From NCBI GenBank assembly GCA_016192825.1, contig JACPTK010000006.1, forward strand, positions 62,001 to 126,000: 64,000 nt of DNA. The letters are read 5' to 3'. Every line of letters begins with the position of its first letter. Position 1 is the first letter of the stretch. The translations under genes were made by a program, and so were the position numbers. This DNA comes from Betaproteobacteria bacterium (GTDB lineage: Bacteria; Pseudomonadota; Gammaproteobacteria; Burkholderiales; SG8-41). Positions 40,205 through 46,475 of this stretch are shown here, one piece after another. The notes below the pieces were generated by a model. It saw nothing but the letters and a program-made list of their open reading frames with translations. It was not told where the DNA came from and did no database searches.

Positions 40205-40461
40205 ACACGCTCGCGCCCGGCACGATTTGCTTCCTGCGCGGTCTTGCCGACTATCCGGACCTGACCGGCCGCGTGGTCGAGGTCGCCCACCTTGTGACGC
40301 TTCCGGATTTCGGCGACGATTGGTATGAGCTGTACGCGCTTTGGATCGTCGAGCGTTTTCCGGGTCAGATGGCGCTTGCGCCGCGCCGCTGCTTGCTGCC
40401 GATCACGCCACCCGGGCCCGCGGCGACAGCCCGCAAGCCCGTGACCGTCGAGGGCTCATAG
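40201..40461 (+). CDS. Small hypothetical protein
   Basis: An 86-residue protein with a beta-rich pattern (TICFLRGLADYPDLTGRVVE, then WYELYALWIVERFPGQMALA) resembling small SH3/KOW-like barrels, ending in a Pro/Ala-rich tail. ATGA overlap with the upstream ORF. The gene is in the structural block; function unknown. Confidence 0.5.
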   Translation: MNTLAPGTICFLRGLADYPDLTGRVVEVAHLVTLPDFGDDWYELYALWIVERFPGQMALAPRRCLLPITPPGPAATARKPVTVEGS

Positions 40462-40462
40462 C

Positions 40463-41425
40463 GTGCGACTCACGGCTTCCGCGCCGGGCAAGTGGGACCC
40501 GGATTTTCGCGCCATTCGGATTTACGCGAGCACGGTTCAAGGCTTCACGCCCGCGTCGGAAAATATCGTTTTCGACGGCGGCGTGATCCCCGAGAACGGC
40601 GAGACTCTCGCCGCCGATGTGAGCGGGCTCGACCCCGGAACGACCTACTACGCGCGCTATCAACTTTTCGATCTTCTTGGCGGCGGCGACATTTCCGACG
40701 AATTTTCATTCACGACGCAGCGTGTCGTTGATCGAGCGACTCCGTACGGCCCCGACTCGACCACCTACACCAGCACCAAGACCGACGTGGCCGGCCCTAA
40801 AGTTGTCGCGATGATCGAGCACACGAATTACCCCGCGGTGCCGGCCCAATTGAGCGCTACCTTCGCCGCGCAGTTAACCGTGGGACCGCTCGATAACGGC
40901 GTCACGCAGTACTGGACGGCTATCCGCTACACCTCGAAACCGGCGTCGGACGGAACTTGCGCGCTCTCGTGGGCCGGAGTCGGCGGCTCGAAATACGATG
41001 TCGTCGGCACCGGCACCGACTTCACGCTGCTGGCGGCCAAGGACTACATATATTTTGGGCCGGGCAAGCCGCTCGCCACGGTCAGCTCGATCACCGATGC
41101 AACGCACATGCGCGTCGCGCTCTATCCAGCCAGTTCCGCGGTGGCGGGCACCGACTTCCCGGTCAGCGGCTGGACCTTTCAGGCATATCACCACACATCC
41201 GGGCTCGCGCAGCAATGCGACCCGCAGTCCGATGTCAGGGAGATGCTGGCGAGCGCGACGCAGGATATCTCCGTGCGGACGGGTTTCCCCATGGTCTTGG
41301 ACGGCGCCATTGGCGTCGCGCTTTTTGCGCTGGCGCAATCGTCAACTGGTGGTGGCGCTAGTTACTACTGCGAAGTGAAGCAATCCTCGCTCGATTCTCA
41401 GTGGGTGATAGGGTCCGGGGCGTGA
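40463..41425 (+). CDS. Putative virion protein with an FN3-like domain
   Basis: A 320-residue protein with a GTG start 1 bp after the previous stop. The N-terminal 95 residues look like a fibronectin type III or Ig-like beta sandwich (GLDPGTTYYARYQLFDLLGG, DEFSFTTQRV). The rest is beta-rich with many Ser, Thr and Gly, as in head-decoration or fibre proteins (CALSWAGVGGSKYDVVGTGT, GWTFQAYHHTSG). No tail tape-measure or baseplate gene is nearby. It could be a capsid fibre. It ends in a GTGA overlap with the protease. Confidence 0.5.
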   Translation: MRLTASAPGKWDPDFRAIRIYASTVQGFTPASENIVFDGGVIPENGETLAADVSGLDPGTTYYARYQLFDLLGGGDISDEFSFTTQRVVDRATPYGPDSTTYTSTKTDVAGPKVVAMIEHTNYPAVPAQLSATFAAQLTVGPLDNGVTQYWTAIRYTSKPASDGTCALSWAGVGGSKYDVVGTGTDFTLLAAKDYIYFGPGKPLATVSSITDATHMRVALYPASSAVAGTDFPVSGWTFQAYHHTSGLAQQCDPQSDVREMLASATQDISVRTGFPMVLDGAIGVALFALAQSSTGGGASYYCEVKQSSLDSQWVIGSGA

Positions 41426-42093
41426 GCGACTGGCACATCGGCGAGGCCAGCCTGATCGCGCGAATCGCGGGCCCGATCAAGCGCCACATGCCGGGCGAGC
41501 TGCGAGCGTTGCTCCCGTACGCGCGCGGAGAAGTGTTAGTTTTTCTGGATAGCCCTGGCGGCGACGGCGACGCGGCGCGCGAGATCCACGACATGCTGCG
41601 AGCGCATCCGCACCAGATCACCGTTTTTATCAGCGGTCACGCGGACTCGAGCGCGTCCTTGATCGCGATGGCCGGGCGGCGGATCTGGATGAGCCCCTCC
41701 GCGCGGATGCTGCTTCATAACCCCGTGCCTGGCCGTGCGGTAAAAAATGCGCCGGGCATGCGGGCGGTCGCGGACGCACAACGCGGCGCGATCTCCGCGC
41801 AACAGAGCTGGCACGGCGTGGCGAGTGTCATCAACGGCGCGATCTCCGAGGCCCTGGCGCAGCCGAGCGCGACATGGGTCGAAGAGCACGCCGCGCAGTA
41901 CGCGAAAATCTACGCTCGCCGGACGCGGCGCCCCGTATCGGAAATGCGGCGGCTGATGGAGATCGGGACCGATCTGAGCGCGCAGCAGGCGGTGGCGAAG
42001 GGATTCGCGGACCGGATCGCCGTCATTGAGCTGCCGCGCGAGGGCAGTATGGGGTGGCGCATGCCGATTTATTCACATGCGAGGCCATCATGA
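41422..42093 (+). CDS. ClpP-like head maturation protease
   Basis: A 223-residue ClpP/SppA-fold serine protease typical of phage prohead processing. I use GTG 41422, overlapping the previous stop; the ORF-track start is 41401. Key motifs: LDSPGGDGDAAREIHDMLRA (oxyanion region), ISGHADSSASLIAMAGRRIW (nucleophile Ser) and PSARMLLHNPVPG (His). The C terminus has GTDLSAQQAVAKGFADRI, common in ClpP-type phage proteases. In most phages it precedes the capsid gene; here it is about 2 kb downstream. Confidence 0.85.
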   Translation: MSDWHIGEASLIARIAGPIKRHMPGELRALLPYARGEVLVFLDSPGGDGDAAREIHDMLRAHPHQITVFISGHADSSASLIAMAGRRIWMSPSARMLLHNPVPGRAVKNAPGMRAVADAQRGAISAQQSWHGVASVINGAISEALAQPSATWVEEHAAQYAKIYARRTRRPVSEMRRLMEIGTDLSAQQAVAKGFADRIAVIELPREGSMGWRMPIYSHARPS

Positions 42094-42296
42094 TGCAATC
42101 CCTCTACTGCATGTTGTTCTGGGCCGCCTGCCAGTCGCCGGGCATCGAGCCCGAGTGGGACGAGTGGGCGTGGTCGCTGCCGCCGCGCGTCGAGCAAGCC
42201 CGCCCGCTCGAACAGTCGCCGCCGTGGTCGAGTTTCTACGCGCGCATTTTCGAGCAGCCGCCGTCACCGGGCCACGGCGTGCCGGGCCGGCGCTGA
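42090..42296 (+). CDS. Small Pro-rich protein, possible lipoprotein
   Basis: A 68-residue ORF overlapping the protease stop (ATGA). A short hydrophobic N terminus with a Cys (SLYCMLFWAACQSPG) precedes a Pro/Glu/Trp-rich tail (PPWSSFYARIFEQPPSPG). This loosely recalls Rz1-type spanin lipoproteins, but the lipobox is poor and no holin or endolysin is present, so the call stays open. Confidence 0.4.
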   Translation: MMQSLYCMLFWAACQSPGIEPEWDEWAWSLPPRVEQARPLEQSPPWSSFYARIFEQPPSPGHGVPGRR

Positions 42297-42325
42297 CGCA
42301 TCCGCGCGCGCGAGGCGCGCTAAAC

Positions 42326-42355
42326 AAAAGCCTTCCCAATAATGGGAAGCCTTTT
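42326..42355 (+). terminator. Terminator of the island A structural operon
   Basis: AAAGCCTTCCC-AATAAT-GGGAAGCCTTT forms a stem of about 10 bp with one internal C-C mismatch, followed by TT. The direct repeat CGCGCGCGCGAGGCGC flanks it on both sides (near 42304 and 42364). Confidence 0.65.
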
Positions 42356-42446
42356 GCGTCACCCGCGCGCGCGAGGCGCACTGTGCCGAGTCTTGCGTGC
42401 TCCAGGCCTCGCGGGCTGTCGAGTATTCAACCTGATACGCTTGGCG

Positions 42447-42812
42447 ATGGCGGAAAATGGCCTGAACGGCTTCGGCGCGCGATTCGAAAACTGGCGGCGC
42501 TGGTGTTTTGCAAACGGCCGCCATGTCGGTCGCGCCGGCTCCGCCGAGGGCGGCTGGCGCAGCCCGCAGCATTGGTATCCCGAGGATCCCCGGCCACCCG
42601 CGATCGACGTGCCGGACGCGGTGCTCGTGAATCAGGCATTCACGTCGCTTGCGTTACTCGCGCCGCGACAGGCGCGGATCATCAAGATCATCACCTTCCG
42701 CCCGTACCTCAGGCCCCAGTACCAAGCTCAGAAGCTCGGCATCCACTACCTGCAGCTCGGCGAGGCGTACCACCGCGCCAAGCTGGCGCTCGCCGCGCGG
42801 CTGTCAGACTGA
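42447..42812 (+). CDS. Putative antiterminator Q/RinA-like regulator
   Basis: A 121-residue protein; the ORF-track frame begins at 42342 in the terminator, and ATG 42447 is the first sensible start. It contains FENWRRWCFANGRHVGRAGS, then VNQAFTSLALLAPRQARIIK and a helix-turn-helix-like end (YLQLGEAYHRAKLALAARLS). This combination resembles late-gene regulators of the phage Q/RinA/sigma-70-like group. It stands alone at the distal end of island A behind a terminator. Call is by pattern only. Confidence 0.45.
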   Translation: MAENGLNGFGARFENWRRWCFANGRHVGRAGSAEGGWRSPQHWYPEDPRPPAIDVPDAVLVNQAFTSLALLAPRQARIIKIITFRPYLRPQYQAQKLGIHYLQLGEAYHRAKLALAARLSD

Positions 42813-42942
42813 TCCTCTCCGCGCCCTGATTCCCTATCGCCTGGCCGCGTGGCGCTGCGCTGTGGCGCTCGCGCGCCCTGCCTGACCCATTCCCCCGTCC
42901 GCGGCCGGCGGCGCGTCCTGACGCAAATCTCGAATGAAAACG

Positions 42943-42959
42943 CCCGCCAGTGTGGCGGG
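42943..42959 (+). terminator. Hairpin near the right end of island A
   Basis: CCCGCCA-GTG-TGGCGGG is a perfect 7-bp stem with a 3-nt loop, preceded by ATGAAAACG. No U-run follows. It lies 130 bp after the last island A gene. The rest of 42813-43012 shows no gene. Confidence 0.5.
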
Positions 42960-43012
42960 TGACCCCGACGACCGCGAGGCTAGGGCGGTGGCGAATCCAG
43001 ACAGCGCCACTG

Positions 43013-43042
43013 TTCGCAACGCCTTGCAACACCCGGTATAAT
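43013..43042 (+). promoter_or_regulatory. Island-borne promoter facing tRNA-Cys
   Basis: A perfect TATAAT (43037-43042) with TTCGCA 18 bp upstream, located 35 bp before the attR copy of the tRNA-Gly 3' half. It points toward tRNA-Cys and may replace the original upstream tRNA promoter that the island displaced. Confidence 0.4.
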
Positions 43043-43077
43043 TACGGTGTCGCTAGTTGTAGCGCAGTGGCGGGATT

Positions 43078-43125
43078 ACCTTGCCAAGGTTGAGGTCGCG
43101 AGTTCGAGACTCGTTTCCCGCTCCA
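43078..43125 (+). repeat. attR of island A (tRNA-Gly 3' half copy)
   Basis: Exact 48-bp copy of 33279-33326. Upstream it is joined to TAGCGCAGTGGCGGGATT, which cannot form the normal D-arm and acceptor of tRNA-Gly, so this copy is not a functional tRNA. Confidence 0.9.
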
Positions 43126-43133
43126 ATTTTCCC

Positions 43134-43209
43134 GGGGAAAACGGAGTAGTGCGATTTTGGCCTGGGCTGGCCCATAAGGGTTAGCCTGCGCCGGATCTCC
43201 GTTTTCCCC
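43134..43209. repeat. 13-bp inverted repeat between the tRNA-Gly end and tRNA-Cys
   Basis: GGGGAAAACGGAG (43134-43146) and CTCCGTTTTCCCC (43197-43209) are perfectly complementary around a 50-nt centre that contains further small hairpins. It fills the original glyW-cysT spacer and could form a stem in a polycistronic tRNA precursor. Confidence 0.55.
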
Positions 43210-43220
43210 GTTTGGTTTTC

Positions 43221-43291
43221 GGCGGGGTGGCAGAGTGGTCATGCAGCGGCCTGCAAAGCCGTGGACGCCGGTTCGATTCCGACCCCCGCCT
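43221..43291 (+). tRNA. cysT: tRNA-Cys (GCA), CCA not encoded
   Basis: A 71-nt tRNA: acceptor GGCGGGG/CCCCGCC, D-arm GGCAGAGTGGTCATGC, anticodon arm CGGCCTGCAAAGCCG (GCA) and T-arm GCCGGTTCGATTCCGAC. The 3' end reads T-CCC rather than T-CCA, whereas the displaced 3' half at attR of island B reads TCCA. So CCA was probably encoded before island B integrated and must now be added enzymatically. Confidence 0.95.
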
Positions 43292-43293
43292 CC
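43250..43293 (+). repeat. attL of island B (44-bp tRNA-Cys 3' half)
   Basis: From the anticodon stem to the end of tRNA-Cys, 44 bp are repeated exactly at 54462-54505. An integrase relic follows about 130 bp downstream. Confidence 0.88.
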
Positions 43294-43418
43294 CTCCCAT
43301 TCTCGCGAAGCGCAGTAACCCTTCCTTCCCCCTCGACGGGGGAAGGATCAGAGGATGGGGGTGGTGCTCAACTTCCTCCATCCTTCGGGTCTGCGACTGC
43401 TCGGCCGCCGTGGTCCCT

Positions 43419-43604
43419 GCACGGGACAAGCTCGGCCTCAAGGACCTGCGGCTGCACGACCTGCGCCATGAGGCAACGTCCACGCTCTTCGAGAAGGGCC
43501 TGTCCCCGATCGAGGTGGCGACGATGACGGGGCACAAGACACTGAACACACTGAAGCGGTATACACACCCGAACGTCACTGAGATTGCGCGGAAGCTCGG
43601 ATAG
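43419..43604 (+). pseudogene. Integrase C-terminal relic of island B
   Basis: The frame carries the end of a tyrosine recombinase: LGLKDLRLHDLRHEATSTLF (His-x-x-Arg), ATMTGHKTLNTLKRYTHPNV (His and the nucleophile Tyr) and a TAG stop. The first Arg box and the whole N terminus are missing. A 9-bp hairpin CCTTCCCCC/GGGGGAAGG (43324-43346) lies where the body of the gene should be. It marks the tRNA-proximal end of the island. Confidence 0.8.
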
Positions 43605-43605
43605 G

Positions 43606-43820
43606 TCGCCGGGCTTGAGGCTGACGAACTCGCGACCGCCCTTGCTAGTGCGCGCCCAGCCTGCGCCGATCTCGACCTTGCCGACGAACACGCGGTAGTC
43701 GGGAGCGGAATCGCTGCGCTTCTCGACCGCGGTGATCGCGACCTTGGCCTTGAGGCCGACCGTCTGGATCGTGCCGGTGAAGCCGCCGTTGGTCTTCGTG
43801 AAGGTGCCGATGGTTGCCAT
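43606..43820 (-). pseudogene. Truncated DUF736 protein
   Basis: Starts at ATG 43820 behind AAGGAGA. It reads MATIGTFTKTNGGFTGTIQT, then APDYRVFVGKVEIGAGWART and GREFVSLK, a clear DUF736 match (ICE and plasmid proteins near conjugation genes). The conserved end (normally KLDDPSFPAPI-like) is replaced where the integrase relic begins on the other strand. The frame stays open to 43368, but that part is antisense to the integrase and not DUF736. No other conjugation gene remains. Confidence 0.7.
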
Positions 43821-44040
43821 GTGAAGTCTCCTTTCGTTTATCTCGGCCGCGCCAATCGCAGCCTCGATGGAAGTGGCAAAGCCGGCCCGGCGCCGGCCGC
43901 ACCCACAGGGCCGCAACGCAGAGGAGGACGGCCGTGACGCTGTTTTTCGGAGCACAGCGATCGCGAGGAATGGCGCAGCCAGGGGAAAAAACTGCGGCGA
44001 GCGCGAGCGCCGGCCGTTGCGGCCTCAATGGTCTTCGTGC

Positions 44041-44131
44041 AAATGCCTGACAGCGCATTTGCCGCTGTCCATTTCCCCTCTCCACTCGGGAGAGGGGGAA
44101 GGGGTGAGGGGTCGAGCGGCGTCAGGCATTT
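44041..44131. repeat. 91-bp palindromic REP/MITE-like element
   Basis: The outer arms AAATGCCTGAC and GTCAGGCATTT are perfect 11-bp inverted repeats. Inside are GACAGCG/CGCTGTC and a CCCCTCTCC/GGGAGAGGGG hairpin with a trailing GGGGTGAGGG, a word common in proteobacterial intergenic repeats. The interval 43821-44509 shows no credible gene; its ORFs are low-complexity shadows. Confidence 0.55.
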
Positions 44132-44509
44132 TTACGACGCTCGTTTGGCGACGGGGCGGCTAACTTCCATCATGAGAGGCAGCGTTGGATGCGCGGCGGA
44201 CGAAAGGAGGCTGCGGCAACGAAGGAACCGCATCGATTCGCCAGCGAGGCGCCATCTGCCCGCTGGCAAGGGCGATGACTCCGCTCTCGTGAAGAATGTC
44301 CGCGCCGTCGCATCGGTGGACGCCGGCAGGGGCGCGGAGAGGCTAGTTGGGGGTGGCAGCAGCTCGTCGCCGCACGATGAATATGCGTTGCTTGGCAACG
44401 TTATAAACTAGCCGCAACGTGGTTGCGGAGATCCCTACCAATCTTTTGAGGCTGACGCCGGTCCAGTTGGACAGCCCCGTCTCCGGCGGGACACCGTACG
44501 AGATTTGTC

Positions 44510-44665
44510 ATGACTGTTGAAACCGAAGCGAAAAGCCGAATCCTTAAGGCGGTTCACCAAACCGCCCGCGATCTTCAGGTGGCCGGATTGATCGACGAAC
44601 GGGCGGATGGTGAGCACAACGCACTGTGCCTTGCGCCATTGCCGGACTATTCAAGAGAGCAGTAA
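44510..44665 (+). pseudogene. N-terminal relic of a HigA-like antitoxin
   Basis: A 51-residue frame from ATG 44510: KSRILKAVHQTARDLQVAGL, then EHNALCLAPLPDYSREQ and TAA. It matches the N terminus of HTH antitoxins whose next residues would be the Cro/CI helix-turn-helix. The DNA-binding domain and any toxin partner are missing. Too short for the ORF track. Confidence 0.45.
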
Positions 44666-44723
44666 TCTTGACGTACTGCTGAACGGAGGCAAAAAATGCG
44701 GGTTAGGCAAGGGGGGATCCACC

Positions 44724-45884
44724 ATGGATCGGAGGCTCAAAGTACTTCTCGTCGAAGATAGTCGGACCGACGCCGAGCTCGCTCTTCACGAGTTGAAAGA
44801 AGCCGGGATGGACTGCGTCGGTCGAAGAGTGGAGACCCGCGCCGAAATGATCAGCGAGCTGGAAACCTTCGTCCCCGACGTTATTTTGGGAGACTTCTCG
44901 CTTCCCCAATTCGACGGTCTTTCAGCCCTGGAGATCGCCCGCACGAGAAGTCCGGCAACGCCGTTTATTTTTGTCTCGGGTACCATCGGGGAAGATGCGG
45001 CAATTGAAACGCTCGAGCACGGTGCCGCCGATTACATCCTGAAAACCAATCTCAAACGGCTCGCCACCGCCGTGCGTCGAGCGCTGAAAGACGTCAAGGA
45101 GCGCGCCGCGCGCGAGCGGCTGGAATCGCGGCTGAGTCGTCTGGCGCGATACGACGCCCTGACGGAACTGCTCAATCGCAGCCAGTTTCGCGATCGTCTG
45201 GGTGGGGCGATGGCGCGGGCAACCCGTAACAAGCAACTGGTGGGGGTCATGTTCCTCGATCTGGACCGCTTCCAGACCGTGAACGCGACGCTGGGTCACG
45301 GTGCAGGCGATTTCGTGCTCAAGCAGGTGGCCGAGCGCCTCGAGCAGAGCGTGCGCAAGGGCGACACGGTCGCCCGCCTAGGCGGAGACGAGTTCTCCGT
45401 GATCCTCGAGGGGCTGGGCGAAAAAGACGGGGCGACCGTGGGGGCGCAGCGGGCTCTGGAGTCGCTGTCGCGGCCGGTGCTTCTGAACGGCGAGGAAATC
45501 CGATTGACCGTCAGCATCGGCATCACCGTCTTCCCGCTCGACGCCCATGACCTCGACGCATTGCTGCGAAACGCCGACGTGGCGATGTACTACGTTAAGG
45601 AGCACGGGCGCAACAACTACCGGTTCTATTCCCCAGGCCTGGAGGCGAATAGCCGGCGCGACGCACTGCGCCGCGGCGAGATCGAGCAGAGGCTGGCGCG
45701 CCTGACGCCGCGCGAGCGCGAAGTGCTGGACCTGCTGATCGCGGGAAAAGCGAGCAAGATGATCGCCTATCTTATCGGTGCCAGCTGCCGGACCATCGAG
45801 CATCACCGCGCCAGAATCATGGACAAGATGCAGGCCGACTCCCTGCCCGAACTGGTGCGCATGGTGCTCGAGCAACGAGGCTGA
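44724..45884 (+). CDS. Response regulator with GGDEF and LuxR-type HTH domains
   Basis: A 386-residue protein; ATG 44724 follows AAGGGGGGAT. The receiver domain (KVLLVEDSRTDAELALHELK; phospho-Asp about residue 57 in ILGDFSLPQFDG) is followed by a diguanylate cyclase domain (YDALTELLNRSQFRDRLGGA; catalytic RLGGDEFSV near 220, with the inhibitory-site RKGD five residues upstream). The C terminus is a LuxR/NarL HTH (LTPREREVLDLLIAGKASKM, then CRTIEHHRARIMDKM). GGDEF and RxxD sites look intact, so it may make c-di-GMP and bind DNA. It has no kinase adjacent on its 5' side; the hybrid kinase is downstream. Confidence 0.85.
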   Translation: MDRRLKVLLVEDSRTDAELALHELKEAGMDCVGRRVETRAEMISELETFVPDVILGDFSLPQFDGLSALEIARTRSPATPFIFVSGTIGEDAAIETLEHGAADYILKTNLKRLATAVRRALKDVKERAARERLESRLSRLARYDALTELLNRSQFRDRLGGAMARATRNKQLVGVMFLDLDRFQTVNATLGHGAGDFVLKQVAERLEQSVRKGDTVARLGGDEFSVILEGLGEKDGATVGAQRALESLSRPVLLNGEEIRLTVSIGITVFPLDAHDLDALLRNADVAMYYVKEHGRNNYRFYSPGLEANSRRDALRRGEIEQRLARLTPREREVLDLLIAGKASKMIAYLIGASCRTIEHHRARIMDKMQADSLPELVRMVLEQRG

Positions 45885-45897
45885 ATTCATATAGCCA

Positions 45898-45945
45898 GAT
45901 TCCCTGCCCGAGCTGGTGCACAAGCGAACCTTATGTCGATTATAG
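45898..45945 (+). pseudogene. Duplicate LuxR-HTH tail
   Basis: Thirteen bases after the preceding stop, the frame reads DSLPELVHKRTLCRL and TAG, nearly repeating that protein's own DSLPELV tail. It looks like the end of a second response regulator gene, left by recombination between homologous genes. No upstream part exists. Confidence 0.45.
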
Positions 45946-46220
45946 TCAATACGTTGTAACTAATTTTGAGCCCCAAGCCCAGCACACTTAATGGGTACAT
46001 GTACGGATTTCCCGTGCTTGAGCACTTGTATAAGATTCATGTCGCATGCTGTGCGATGGACGCGGCCGAAACAGCGGACTTCCGCCGCGCGGCAGCGTGC
46101 GGCAAAGCTCCTACTGTTACTGATGCAACGGCACGTTTGGAGTTGGCGTGAACGGAGCATCACCTAACATTGAGCGGCCAAGCGGTAGAATTACAGGGGA
46201 AATACAGCACTTGAACCAAA

Positions 46221-46317
46221 GCTTCCGTTGAAGGGCAAACCCGACCGAAAGGCGGGGGCGCAAAGTCACCAGTCTAAAGGGTGAAAACCCTAGGACAGTG
46301 GGATCGCTAGATGGAAC
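46221..46317 (+). promoter_or_regulatory. Cyclic-di-GMP-I (GEMM) riboswitch
   Basis: The leader contains the hallmarks of the c-di-GMP-I aptamer. P1 pairs TTCCGTT (46223) with GATGGAA (46310). GGGCAAACC leads into a stem with a bulged A and a GAAA tetraloop (CCCGACCGAAAGGCGGG), then GGCGCAAAGTCACC and AGTCTAAAGGG, a second arm closed by ACCC, and GGACAGTGGGATCGCTAG. These match the order of conserved blocks in the Vc2 aptamer. It lies about 160 nt upstream of the hybrid kinase GTG. Downstream hairpins (CCGGCT/AGCCGG at 46384; CGAATGC/GCATTCG near 46403) may be the expression platform. No U-tract terminator is seen. The rest of 45946-46220 shows no gene. Confidence 0.85.
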
Positions 46318-46475
46318 TCCCGGCCCGGCGCTTCGCGGGGCCTATCTCATCCGCGTTTCCCATCCCGTTTACTGACTAGCCCCCGGCTTTCTGCAGCCGG
46401 ATTCGAATGCGCTTTCGGCGGCATTCGTCAACCCGGTGGAGGTTGCCCCAACGAATTTGCGGGGAGGGAAAGCAC

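Larger units (their letters stand above)
33279..43125 (+). mobile_element. Island A: phage-satellite-like integrated element in tRNA-Gly
   Basis: About 9.8 kb between 48-bp direct repeats. Almost all genes point the same way, and many overlap by ATGA or TGATG. Content in order: integrase, two small ORFs, DUF3102 protein, replication initiator with internal iterons, small ORF, P27-type TerS, three small ORFs, HK97-like capsid protein, carbohydrate-binding-like protein, two small ORFs, FN3-like protein, ClpP-like protease, small ORF, and a Q-like regulator. No large terminase, portal, tail or lysis genes are recognised. The intact frames argue against a random prophage relic. I infer a satellite or capsid-encoding chromosomal island. 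Confidence 0.75.

Noticed and set aside
33279-43125. Island A as a complete temperate prophage
   Set aside because: No large terminase, portal, tail, lysis or CI-type repressor gene was recognised, and 9.8 kb is too short.
43037-43125. Functional second tRNA-Gly at the right end of island A
   Set aside because: Only the 3' half is present; the 5' side cannot form a normal D-arm, and the acceptor pairs poorly.
43368-43605. Minus-strand extension of the DUF736 frame
   Set aside because: This part is antisense to the integrase relic, so the open frame is accidental.
44028-44411. 127-codon ORF in island B
   Set aside because: Runs through the palindromic element and has low-complexity Arg/Gly/Ser composition with no ribosome site or family match.
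45966-46151. 61-codon ORF upstream of the riboswitch
   Set aside because: No ribosome site and no recognisable motif; in the decayed spacer before the c-di-GMP leader.
46317-46400. Intrinsic terminator as riboswitch expression platform
   Set aside because: Hairpins are present but none is followed by a U-tract; control of translation or another platform is more likely.
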